A DNA stretch of 64,000 nucleotides, taken from contig NC_088777.1 in NCBI RefSeq assembly GCF_954871325.1, positions 24,467,366 to 24,531,365 on the forward strand. Reading direction: 5' to 3'. Positions 48,576 through 60,124 of this stretch are shown piece after piece. Made by a program: the position numbers and the translations under genes. The DNA comes from Gordionus sp. m RMFG-2023 (Eukaryota > Nematomorpha > Gordioida > Chordodea > Parachordodidae). Position 1 is the first letter of the stretch. Each line of letters opens with the position of its first letter. The notes below the pieces were generated by a model. The model was not told where the DNA came from. It worked only from the letters and a program-made list of their open reading frames with translations, and did not search any database.

Positions 48576-50619
48576 CAGAGGCGCCGCTAGCCTTTACAAT
48601 CTCACGGGGCTTAACTAAAAAAAAAATTATAGGGGGCGTAGCCCCCCCCCCATGCCTTTAATTTGCGGGTTGCCCGGCCTTCGTTCGGGTTTTATAATAT
48701 ATTATACTTATTTTAAATTTGTTAACTCTGAACAATTATCCTGAATTTCATATTTTGTCATTTATTATATTATGCATACAAGATAAACTGGCATATATAA
48801 TTAAAACATTACAAGACATTTCTAAAAATAATATTTTTTAATACAAAATCTATTTATTACAGTATAAAATATTTTCGATTTGATGTAAAAAAATTTGCGT
48901 CTAAAGAATTACAAGTTATAAAAAAGGTTAATTTATTCATACATATGCCTCGATTGATAATAGTTTTTAAAAACCACATAATGCAATAATATAATTCTTA
49001 GCAACTTACATTGACAAAAGGTTATGAAACTAATATAACTTCTGTTACCATTTTAGACATGGTTTTATAGAATGGACTAATAAGGAAAATATTATAGGCC
49101 TAAACCAAATTAACAATTATTGAAGAAGAGATAAACGACCAATCCAAATCATAAAACTATATGGTGGTTAGAGCTTCTTAGATGACATGATGGAAGCTAG
49201 ATAAGTAATCCAGAAAATTATTGTGAGATATTAAATTTCTAAACGATTATCTTCCATTTTTAATGATATATAAACGACTACACAGTTGACTAGTATTGTT
49301 TATCTAAAATATGCAATCATAAGCTCTCAGCAGCTGTAGTAATAACCTTAAATTACATAAACACAAATAATAGATACTGGTAAATTTGCAGTCACGATGT
49401 AAACTAATAACATAATTTATTATGTTAAATAAATTGATAAAATAAAACACTGAAAATCTTTGGAAGAAATAAATAAGCAAATATATTGAAGTCTTGAGTT
49501 ATTTACACTGCAAGGATGCCATATTAGAAATGAAATATTTTATACCTATAAAATAAGGACCAGAATGATATGATGAAACAATTAAGATTATATATAATAT
49601 TGTCACACCACCTCTATTTGGCATTTTGTATCTTAAAATAATAGTAGTTTGTAATAATATCAAAAATATATAAAAATTTAAATCAAAACTGTTTTTCAAA
49701 AAAGAAAAAAAAACACGTTAAAAAAGAGAGATATCTAATTTATTACATCCATTGTATGATGAATAATAAAATGTTTAATTTAAAATTATTTTTAACTAAA
49801 TAGATGCCGTTAAATACTTGAATGCAAATTATTATAATATTTATTATCAAAAGTATTTATTAGTAAAATTTATTATAATATTAGCTGTAATATATTATAT
49901 AACTGTCAAATACGTCTATAAAAGTGACATTTTATCTAATATTTTATATCCAAATGTCAGGGGCGTCGCTAGCCTTTACAATCTCAAGGGGCTCAACTAA
50001 AAATTTGCGAGCCTTCGGCCGGGTTTTATATTAATATTTAAAATTTACTAACCCTAAATTATTATTCTGAATGTCATTTATTATTTTGCATACAAAATAA
50101 ACTAGCATATAAAAATAATATTTTTTAATAGAAAATCTATTTATTACAGTATAAAATATTTTCGATTGTTGATGTGAAATGATTATGCGTCTAAAGAATA
50201 ATAAATGATAAAAAAGGTTAATTAATTCATATATGCCTCAATTGATAATAGTTTGTGAAAACTACATAATATATTATAATTCTTAGCAACTTACATTGAC
50301 AAAAGGTCAAGAAACTAATATAACTCCCTATTACCATTTTAGACAATGTTTTATAGAATGGACTAATAAGAAAAAATTTATAGACCTTATCAAATCTACA
50401 ATTCTTGAAGAAGAGAATATAAACGACCAATCCAAATCATAAAACTATTTGGTAGTTAGAGCTTCCTCTTAGATGACATGATGGAAGCTAGATAAGTAAT
50501 CGAGAAAATTATTGTATGAAATTAAATTTCTAAAAGATTATCTTCCATTTTCAATGTTATATAAACGACTACTCAGTTGACTTATTGCTTATCTAAAATA
50601 TGCGATCATATGCTCTCAC

Positions 50620-51189
50620 CAGCGTCTACATGACAGGATTTTTACTGGAAGCAAACCCCCTTCAAAAACATTTGCCTACCCCCCTAAAATATTCCCCACT
50701 CCTTCGGCGGTGATGTCTCTTTTTCATTATTTTCACCTATTTATTTATTAATACTCTTTTCAAAAAATATAAAGGATAACTCAAATTAATCTATCTCTAC
50801 TACCAACTAAAGATATTTTGTGAATATAAAGAATTTATTTTTTAGATAATATAAAACCTCCATTATTTACAATAAATTAATTATTATGGCATTATACGCT
50901 TGTTGGAATATCTAAACCTTTTAAATTATATTTAAAAGGATAGTCTATTTGGAAAACAATGTGTATGATTGTTTGCAATATATAGATTTGGTCGATGAAT
51001 TGCATTATAATAATATTATAATAAAAGTATTAATTTTTACAGCAATAAATTTTGTCCTATTTCATCTCGAAATTTAATAGATAACCCCCAAAAAAATTTA
51101 TCCTACCCCCATTAAATCAGCTTAACCCCTACCCCCTCAAAAAAATAGGATGCAAACTGTTCCTACCCCTCCCGCTCATGTAGACGCTG
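50620..51189. mobile_element. MITE of the CAGCGTCTAC hAT family
   Basis: 570 bp with ends CAGCGTCTACATGACAGG and, inward from the right, CAGCGTCTACATGAGCGGG. An exact 8-bp TSD GCTCTCAC is at 50612-50619 and 51190-51197. No coding sequence. The ends match those of the transposase-bearing element at 53638-59451, its likely source of transposase. Confidence 0.92.
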
Positions 51190-52537
51190 GCTCTCACTCT
51201 CAGCAGCTGTAGTAATAATCTTAAATTACATAGCCACACAAATAATAGATGCTGGTTAATTTGCAGTCCTATCCATGACACTCACGATGGTAACCCATCA
51301 CAATTTATTCTGTTAGATAAATTGATACAACAAAAACATTAAAACCGTTAGAAGAAATTATGAAAATATATTGAAGCCTTGAGTTATTTACACGGCAAGG
51401 ATGCCATATTAGAAATGAAACATTTTGTAACTACAAAATAAGAACCAGAGTATATCACGAAAGCAATTAAGATTTTATATATTATTGTCGCACCATCTCT
51501 TGTTGGTATTATATTATATCTTAAAATAATAGTAGTTTGTAATAATATCAAAAATATATTTGTATTAAAGATTTAACACAAATCTATTTTTCGAAGAAGA
51601 AAAATATAGTTTTCCTAAAAACACGTAAAAAAGAGAAGAAAAGATATCTAATTTATTACATCTATTGTGGGATGAATAATAATACATTTAACTTTAATTA
51701 TATTTTAAATAAATAGATGGCGTTAAATATTTGTAAGCAAATTGTTACTTATATTATCAAAAGCATTTATTAGTAAAATTTTAAAAATATTAACTGTAAT
51801 ATATTATATAACTGTCAGATTCGTCTGTAAAAGTGGCATTTGCCTAATATTTTATAATAAATTATATATAATAGAGGATTATATACTATATGTCTGATGT
51901 ATATCTTATATATATTTAATCTTATTTTTAAATAATTATTGATAAATAAATATAATTATTGATAAATTTAATCTCAATCAATAAAATAATTTGTATTTAA
52001 AAAATAATAGATATTTATTATATGATATAATATTATAGATTGATGTCTTTGAAAAATATTAACCTTTTACTTTTTGTGGATTGATTTGATAAAAAATTGA
52101 GATATTTAATAAAGAAGAAAAATTATATTGTAATATATTGATATATGAAGAATAGATTTTGAAATAAAGAAATTGAAATTAATAAATTCAATAATATGAG
52201 AAATATTTTATTGGTACCGAACGACCAGGATTCGTGAACACTTATTAGGGAAAAAATAAGTTAGAGAAAAATATAAAAACTAAGATATTTAGAGGAAAAA
52301 ATAAAACAAAAGAGTGTTTTATAAAAATAAATTTCAGACGTTATTAATCAAGAAAGAGATTTTCTAGGACCGGGTTCCTCAAAATAATAGTAATTCTGGA
52401 TATATATAAAGGTAAGAAAATTTTTTTTTGTATTATAAATTACACAACGCAATAGTAAGATTTTTTGGATTAAAATTAAATATATATGAGATATACATCA
52501 CGTCCGCCTTACAAAAGACCAAGACATGGAAAAAAAA

Positions 52538-53570
52538 ACGCAAAAATAAATTTTACATTATATGTCTTCTTCTTTATCTTTTAATATCTCCTCCTCTTCA
52601 GTTTCCATACCATTATATTTCTCTTGACAATTCGTACTAAATTAGTGATATTATTGTAGGGAAAGAAAAGTGAAAAACAAAATAATTTTTTTTAAAAATA
52701 AAAAGATGAGTCGTGCTTTCATGAAAAGTTTCTTTCTTTATATAATTTGCATAAGGGAAATATGTAAATAATGTATGTTATAGAAAATGGAGAAATTATT
52801 TTTGTATATAAATTACATAGGGGTCATATGTAAATAATTATGTGGTAAAAAGAGAAAATTAGTTAAGAGTGATAATTAATAATTGTAAAAAAATTTTAAA
52901 TTATTAATTATATTTTTATTTTCGATAATTATAAAATTTTGTATTAATTTTAAAAAAAAGAATATAATAAGATGAGTTATAAAATCGAAACAAGTGAACA
53001 AATTATCTATGTGAAGATAGTTAAAAAAAGAAAAATGGGAATTAAAAAACTGAAATTTGAGGAATTCCAGTGGTGTTTCCTATGTCAATCTTATGGACAC
53101 CTGATAAAAAATTGTAATATTCCCATTCACATTTTACAAATACAAGAGAGGGAGGAACATCTTAGTGAAATAGATGAGACTCCAAGAACTAGTTATTTTT
53201 GTGGAAAAAATAACAGGATAAAGCCGGAGGTTGCTTATCGTAATTACAACAAGATCAATGAGATTGAATCTCGACACATAAAGTATGGAAATGGACAGTG
53301 GCCGCCTACGAAATATGATGGAACGTTGGAAAAAATCAAGGAAATTCGAGATAAGACAGTGGGAGTCACAAATACATCGATGGGACATAAATTCAAATAT
53401 TATGGGAAGATGCTAGCTCCAAAAGAGAAGGATACAAAGTTGGGATCAACAATCGTTAAAGTGATGAACAGTACGAATTGTCAAGAGAAATATAATGGTA
53501 TGGAAACTGAAGATGAGGAGATATTAAAAGATAAATAAGAAGACATATAATGTAAAATTTATTTTTGCGT
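52538..53570. repeat. 100-bp inverted repeat around the zinc-knuckle frame
   Basis: 52538-52637 is the near-perfect reverse complement of 53471-53570, which covers the end of the zinc-knuckle frame and its 3' flank. A transcript across the region could form a long hairpin with the frame in the loop. Confidence 0.85.
52972..53538 (+). CDS. Zinc-knuckle open frame inside the LTR-like fossil
   Basis: 188-residue open frame with one CCHC zinc knuckle, CFLCQSYGHLIKNC at about residues 38-51 (C-x2-C-x4-H-x4-C), and a mostly charged, Lys-rich remainder. Such knuckles bind nucleic acid in retroelement gag proteins and in host factors. It lies between the two direct repeats, so a gag-like or captured protein is the likely reading. 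I do not recognise the rest. Confidence 0.5.
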   Translation: MSYKIETSEQIIYVKIVKKRKMGIKKLKFEEFQWCFLCQSYGHLIKNCNIPIHILQIQEREEHLSEIDETPRTSYFCGKNNRIKPEVAYRNYNKINEIESRHIKYGNGQWPPTKYDGTLEKIKEIRDKTVGVTNTSMGHKFKYYGKMLAPKEKDTKLGSTIVKVMNSTNCQEKYNGMETEDEEILKDK

Positions 53571-54405
53571 AAAAAATAAAAGATATTTATTATATGATAT
53601 AATATTATAGATTGATGTTTTACTTTAGATATTTTATCAGCGTCTACATGAGCGGGGGGGGGGTAGGAACAGTTTGCATCCTAATATCTATAAAGGGGTA
53701 GGGGGTAGGCATTTTGGGGCGGAAGGCTATAATAATCTAGAAAATTTTCCATTACATTTTTAAATTATCTATGGATAACATTTTGGTATAATAATCTATA
53801 ATATAAATACACTGCTAAATATCGACCGTTACAATCATAATATATTGCATCCCATTTTTTAAACTTAAATTGGTGCGGTTTCATCCGGTGGAAAATTTGA
53901 AGTGATAGAACGGTAAATATTATTTTATTTTAATCATATTTATTTACAGATTCTATGAACATTATATCTCAATATTGATAGTAATTATAACTTACACTAA
54001 AGAAATTAAGCTTAAAATCAGCCATCACCCACCTTTAAAGTAATTAAATTATACTGTAATTTTTGGGTATAGGCTTTTTCTTTGTCCCACGCCTTTTAAA
54101 TTAAAGCCTATAAAGGTTTAAGCAACATTTTTCGAAATGTTGTGCCTACAAGTACGTGCGGCTTGCCCACAAACGTGTGGAGGGCTCCTCATATTTTTAC
54201 TTTTATACCCAAATTAAATTGTTCCAATTAGATGGAAATGATGAAAACTAGCGTAGCTCTGTTGAATCTTCAACGCTAGAGGGCAAAAGCTCTATATATC
54301 ACGTATCACGTAATTTCCCGTCTACACAATTTCACAATATTTTTTTAAATTATTAAATTATAAATATTTTTAAATTTTACAATATATATAAATTTTTTAA
54401 GTTAG

Positions 54406-57400
54406 ATGCCAAGCAATAAAATATGTTACAAGGTAAAATCTTTGCATACAGGCTTTACCTCCAAAAAAATTAGAAAAGATAAAATTAATTTACATTACAA
54501 AATAAGACATCCTCATAGTGAAGTAAAGTTTGAGGTTATAGCTATTAAAAAAGATAATATATGGAGCAATATTGGTCTAAATACAAATAATCTCAAAATA
54601 ACAAATGGAATCAATACCCAATTTAAAAAAAATAAATCAATTGCAACATATTTTCAAAAGGTTAAACTATTTTCTAATTTTAAAACATTCTTATATCACA
54701 TGTAAATATATTATATAATTTATTTATTTCACTGTTAGATGATGAGACCCAGGTTTTATAATTTTTAATCATTTATTTTTTTTATAAATCAAAATCATTT
54801 TCTATATTTATAATTAATAGCAATCTCCTATAGATGCCCCCTATCCAGAAATTTTACCATTGTTAGATGATGAAGCCCAGGTTTTATAATTTTTAAATAT
54901 GATTCTTTTATAAATCAAGATCATTTTCTATATTTATAATTAATAGCAATCTCATTTAGATGCCCCCTATCCAGAAATTATACCATTGTTAGATGATGAA
55001 TCCCAGGTTTATAATTAATAGCAATCTCTTTTACATGCCCCCTATCCAGAAATTATACAATTGTTAGATGATGAAGCCCAGGTTTTATAATTTTTAAATA
55101 TGATTCTTTTATAAATCAAGATCATTTTCTATATTTATAATTAATAGCAATCTCATTTAGATGCCCCCTATCCAGAAATTATATCATTGTTAGATGAAAC
55201 ACAGGTTTTATAATTTTTAAATATGATTCTTTTATAAATCAAGATCATTTTCTATATTTATAATTAATAGCAATCCATTTAGATGCCCCCTATCCAGAAA
55301 TTATACCATTGTTAGATGATAAAGCCCTGGTTATATATTTTAAATATGATTATTTTAATAAATCAAGATCATTTTCTATATTTATAATTAATAGCAATCT
55401 CATTTAGATGCCCCCTATTCAGAAATTATATCATTGTTAGATGATGAAGACCAGGTTTTATAATTTTTAACTATAATTTTTTTTAAAATATAAATGAAAC
55501 ATAATATTTTAAAATTTATAATATAAAATTTATAAGTTTTAATAGTTTGTCTGTAGAATGTTAATTAAATTTCTCTTCAAAATATAGTTTTATTTTTGTT
55601 AACCCAGAAGAAATATCTGAAATTTATCAACAAATAAAGAGGTTTATAATTTAAATAATATTTAATAATGTCTTTAAAGGGTAAAGATAATCATATTGTT
55701 ATCCAATTAGAGTCAATTTATACAGATGAAGTAATCAGTTTAAATTATCAATACATTTTAAATTATACAGTTGCCAAACAAAGCTAAATTAACTCCTTTA
55801 TCTCAATATAAAAATGAAGAAGATATTATTTCATTATATAAGGAAAAGAATCCTAATGATCCCTTTCCTTTTTTTAAATGTAGAATGACTAAAAATATGA
55901 TTGATTTTATAATTCAATTTGGCCCACTACAACCAAATTCCAGTGAATTTAGTTATCCAAAAACTCATAACAGGTTGATTTAATGACATTGTTGCCAGTA
56001 GTAGTAGATTAAGTAGTTTGAGTTATATTTATTTAATTTTGTACTTTTTATTATAATAAATAAAATTTATTTCCAAAATATTATTTTATGAATATTTTAA
56101 AGAATAAGGACTTTTTATAACAAAGTATAATTATCTTATAATTAATATTTTAATTTGCACTAAATATCATATTTTACCTTATATATTATTAATTATTCAA
56201 CAATTATATATATTAATATATTGCTTTTATATGTAGGAGCATGAAACATATGTATTATAAAAAAATCAATAATGACAAATCATTTTCACAAAGGAAATGG
56301 CTATCCTATAGCTCTATTTTAGTTAAAGTATTCTGTAACTTTTGTATTATGTTTGGAAATCATCAAGCAAGCATACAATGGACTCAAAAAGGTGCTGATA
56401 GCTGGAATAATTTAATTCGGGATTAGGAGAGACATGAAGCATCCCCTGTTCATGCAAATTGTGAATATGCACATATGGCATGGATTTCTCGGAAGCGTAT
56501 TGATGACCATCTTTTATTCAACCGAGAAGAAATTATAACCCAAAATCGTTTTATTATCCATAATATAATTGATGCTATTATATATTTAATACGAGGCAAT
56601 GTTGCTTTTTGGGGAAGCAATTCTAATAATGGTAATTTTTCAAGGCTTATAACTTTGATCTCAAAAAATGTCCCAGTATTAAAGCCATATCTAGAGAAAA
56701 ATAGTACTTCACGGGGAAAAAATGGCAATAAAATATTGAGACCACATATAAACTTCATATCCTATGGCCATGTAAAAAAATTAGCTGAGATAATGAAAAT
56801 AAAAATATTGAATCAAATAATTAAGCAAATTATGTCAAATTGTGCCTTTAACTTAATATTAGATGGCACATATGATATTTCAAAAAAAGAATGTGTTGCC
56901 TTAATTATAAGGTATATTCAAGATTATCCACATCCAGTGGAAAGAATTATTAATATTTTTACAACTTCTGATACAACCGGAGAAAATATTAAAAATAATG
57001 TTTTATCTAAGTTAAAAGCATTACATCTTCCACTAAAATACCTCATTGGTTAAAGTATGGATGGTGTCAATAATATGAGAGGTGTTAATAAGGGAGTACA
57101 GGCTCTAATATTAAAAGAGGTTCCTAAAGCAATTTATGTGTGGTGTCATGCTCATAGACTTAATTTAATTGTTATTCGTATATGTGCTCATGGAAATGAA
57201 ATTAAAAACTCGATGGGAATTTTAGACGAACTCTATAATTTTATGAATGGAGTTAAACGTCAAGGGGTTTTTATGAAATTCCAGTTGCAAAAATCCAAAA
57301 AATCTCTAAAAAGAATAAAAAATACAACACGGTAAATGAATATAATTTTTCTAAGAAATTTATTTATTTTCAGAAATTGGGCCTCTTCTTTCAAAGCATT

Positions 57401-58586
57401 ATAAATTTTTTTAAATGTTTATGAATATATTATAGCCTCATTGAATGAGCTAAGCAATTTTGATGACCCAATCACATCTTCAATTGCTGAGGGATTATTA
57501 TCAAGAATAAAAATATGATTTTATTTTAAGCTTATTTATTTTGAAAATTATCTTAAAATGCACACACGAAACCTGCATTGAATTGCAGGCTATAGGAAAT
57601 GATCTAGCCTTGGTAAGTAAATTAATACAACATACAAAAAATAAATTTCAAAGATTAATAGGTAAATTATTATCATATATTTAAATTATATTTTGTAATT
57701 AAGCTAATGGTGATAATATTTTCTCCAAATTACACCATGATGTTAAATCCTTTATGGATGAAAATAATATTATATCGGATATCTATAATTTTAGGTCAAT
57801 ATTCAAATTGGATCAAACAAAGTTTGATAATTATATTGAACAACAAAAGGAGAAGTTAAGAAAAGTTTATTTTAAAAATAATATTTTATTATTTAGATAT
57901 AAAAACGATAATTTTTACCCAATAATCAGCATGATAATTAAACATTTAAATGAAAGATTTAATTATGATACACTTCATTTTTTAAATCAAATTTCTATAT
58001 TTACTCCTGCTGGATTAGCAGACAATGAGTGTATAGAAATTTCCCAGATATCGGAAATTGCTGGTTTATATCATTTTGATCCACAGAAAATAGTGGATGA
58101 ATATTTCAATTACCGACTTTTATATTTAGATTCCTTATTAATTATTTATAGTAAAGATCTCATGAATATAAGGAAAAATGATACCTTATATGACGAAAGT
58201 AATTAATTTTAATAACAACATAATTTTAATATATGTTTACAGATGAAAACATAAATGATAATAAAACCAACAATACAAAAAATTGGCTAAAATATTCGTT
58301 TATATTACCATATAGATTATTAGCTAAATTAAATTCTTTTCCATGTTTAAAAAGATTATATAAATATTTGATAACTCTACCAACTACCTCATGCTCTGCT
58401 GAAAGAGCTATGAGTAAAGTTAAAATAGTTAAAACTCGCATAAGAAATAAAATTTCTGATAGCTTTTTAGAAAATTTATTATTAATATCTAGTGAAATTG
58501 ATATTTTAGATACATTTAATACAGAGGATATTATTACAGATTTTGCACTGACTTCTAAAAGACTATCTAGTCTTTTAATCGCATAG
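54406..58586 (+). pseudogene. TTF/ZMYM-type hAT transposase, multi-exon, lightly damaged
   Basis: Pieces in order: 54406-54705, with a zinc-finger-like stretch TSKKIRKDKINLHYKIRHP; 55771-55983 (IDFIIQFGPLQPNSSEFSYP); after an intron, 56241-57053 with RKWLSYS, FCNFCIMFG, HEASPVHANCEYAHM (TTF finger) and NLILDGTYDISKKE (first Asp); 57057-57335 with SMDGVNNMRGVNKGVQAL (second Asp) and WCHAHRLNLIV; 57754-58206; and 58233-58586 with the dimerisation motif LPTTSCSAERAMSKVKIVKT. Within the two frames 56241-57335 only two stops interrupt: TAG at 56424 and TAA at 57051, where a Gln codon is expected. Other breaks coincide with plausible GT-AG introns. It looks recently inactivated or close to intact. 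Confidence 0.85.
54735..55510 (+). repeat. 125-bp tandem repeat containing an exon-like segment
   Basis: Seven starts of TGTTAGATGATGA: 54735, 54861, 54987, 55062, 55189 (this copy reads TGTTAGATGAAAC), 55310 and 55435. The spacing is mostly 121-127 bp. Most units contain TTTAG, then ATGCCCCCTATCCAGAAATT, then GATGATGAAGCCCAG before GTTTTATAAT, so a 47-base segment is bounded by acceptor-like AG and donor-like GT. It lies in the 5' part of the hAT transposase gene. Confidence 0.85.
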
Positions 58587-58599
58587 TCCATATATTTAT

Positions 58600-59380
58600 A
58601 TTTATATTAAACAGCAATAAATTTATGAATTTGTCATTATAATTTCCTTTTTTTAAATATTTAAATAAATTTATAAAATTAAAACTATTTTAAAACTTTA
58701 ATTTACTAGTCCCTTTATAATTAGTCATTTTTAGGTAGCCTTTTGCTCCACATTTATTTATATTCATCATATTATTTTAAATATATTCAACATTAAAAAG
58801 TATTGTTACAATTATAATATATTTTTTTTAAATTTCGATCATTTTTATAATAATTATTCTTTATAATAATTCCCTATTTTCGATATAATACTAGTATATA
58901 ATAAATAATATATTGCAATGTTATATATGTCGTTGTTTTTTTTGTAATTAAATTGCGAAGTCATTCATTTTTGATAAATATTTTTTTTGATTAAATTGTT
59001 AAGTCATTCATTTTTGATTATAAATATTTTTGATGATTATTTTGCACAATCATTTTGTTAAAAAAAACATAATTATATTATATATATTTATTTTGTAGTT
59101 AATATAAGAGAAAAAAAACAATATAAATCATTATTCTATTTTTCTTCGAAACTATTCCGATCATTTTATTGTTTTCTTGTGTTGATTTTGAAAATTTAAG
59201 ACGAGTTTAGTGAAAGAGGAAAATAATAAAAAGCGAAGGTAAGTTATTAATAAATAATATATAAGCAGGACTCTTCAACCGGTATAAACCTGAAAGCAAT
59301 CATTTAATAAAACTAGTAGCCTTTTATTTAAGCATAAATTAATCATTATGTAATAATAACGCCGCCGAAGGCGGCGAAAA
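58600..59380. other. 3' non-coding part of the hAT element
   Basis: AT-rich without a recognised gene. It ends in GCCGCCGAAGGCGGC (palindrome) and the C/G-rich subterminal zone of the element. Confidence 0.6.
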
Positions 59381-59802
59381 TTTTTAGGGGGGTAGATATA
59401 TATTTTTGAGGGGGGTTTGCATCCAGTGAATATGCTGTCATGTAGACGCTGTATTTTATAATAAAGAAGAAAAATTATATTGTAATATATTGATATATGA
59501 AGAATAGATTTTGAAATAAAGAAATTGAAATTTAATAAATTCAATAATATGAGAAATATTTTAATGTCTACATACTTTTTATAAATAAATCTCTTATACT
59601 TATTTTAGCTCAAGGAGATATTAAGGAGCCATTAAAAAAATTTTTTTGCTTCAGGGGGCTATTCAAATTTTTTAGGGGGCTCGAGCCCCTGCGCGACCCC
59701 ACCCCTAGCGACGCCACTGCCAACTGTATATAATAGAGGATTATATATATGTCTTTATGTATATTTACTTACTTTTTTTAAAGAAATCTCTTATACTTAT
59801 TT

Positions 59803-60118
59803 GGGAATCCCGGAAAATAATTCCCCGGAAAAAAAATCCCGGAAAAAAATTCCCGGAAAATAAATCCCCGGAAAAAAAATCCCCGGAAATTAATTCCCCG
59901 GGAAAAAATCCCCAGGAAAATAATTCCCCGGAAAAAAAATACCCGGAAAATAATTCCCCGGAAAAAAATTCCCCAGAAAATAATTCCCAGGTAAATAATT
60001 CACCGGAAAAAAAATCCCCGGAATAAAATCCCCCTGGAAAATAATTCCCCGGAAAAAATTTCCCCACTATATATTGAATTGCTACATTGCTAAACTGCTT
60101 TGCTAAAAAGCAATCAAT
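59803..60118. repeat. Left terminal inverted repeat of the MULE
   Basis: About 315 bp, mostly a GGAAAATAATTCCCC-type minisatellite of 16-20 bp units. Open frames across it on both strands are repeat artefacts. Its partner is 63838-64000. Confidence 0.88.
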
Positions 60119-60124
60119 AAATTG

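Larger units (their letters stand above)
53638..59451 (+). mobile_element. hAT element (CAGCGTCTAC family) with nearly whole TTF-type transposase
   Basis: 5814 bp. Left end CAGCGTCTACATGAGCGGG and right end (inward) CAGCGTCTACATGACAGC, with an exact 8-bp TSD TATTTTAT (53630-53637 and 59452-59459). Subterminal GTTTGCATCC and C-rich stretches occur at both ends. It carries a multi-exon transposase on +. It is the coding relative of the MITE at 50620-51189 and of the solo end at 36727. Confidence 0.93.
51896..59563 (+). mobile_element. LTR-retrotransposon-like fossil
   Basis: A long direct repeat bounds the element: 51999-52210 recurs at 53570-53637 plus 59452-59563, the second copy being split by a hAT. 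The 6-bp sequence ATGTCT stands at both outer sides (51890-51895 and 59564-59569). A primer-site-like TTGGTACCGAACGACC follows the first repeat. The interior of about 1.3 kb holds one small open frame and no pol, so it is non-autonomous. Limits of the repeats are imperfect and family is unknown. Confidence 0.5.
49958..59719 (+). mobile_element. Inner hAT-like element of the same family, heavily interrupted
   Basis: Left end CAGGGGCGTCGCTAGCC and right end (inward) CAGTGGCGTCGCTAGGG. The 8-bp flanks CCAAATGT (49950-49957) and CCAACTGT (59720-59727) match at seven of eight. Without inserts it is about 1.5 kb and non-coding. It carries a MITE at 50620-51189 and an LTR-like element at 51896-59563. 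Confidence 0.82.
48576..59802 (+). mobile_element. Outer hAT-like element (CAGRGGCGYCGCTAGCC family), right end beyond the MULE
   Basis: Left end CAGAGGCGCCGCTAGCCTTT at 48576, flanked by AAATGTTA. It is inserted in the LINE, whose coding sequence stops here. The interior 48700-49949 is non-coding and parallels the interior of the second copy (49958). Its own body resumes at 59728-59802 and is then interrupted by the MULE, so the right end lies outside the window. Confidence 0.72.

Noticed and set aside
49499-50430. Short frames in the outer and inner hAT-like copies
   Set aside because: Not conserved between the two copies of the same element.
59757-60067. Overlapping open frames on both strands rich in Pro/Lys/Asn or Gly/Phe
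   Set aside because: Translations of the MULE terminal minisatellite.
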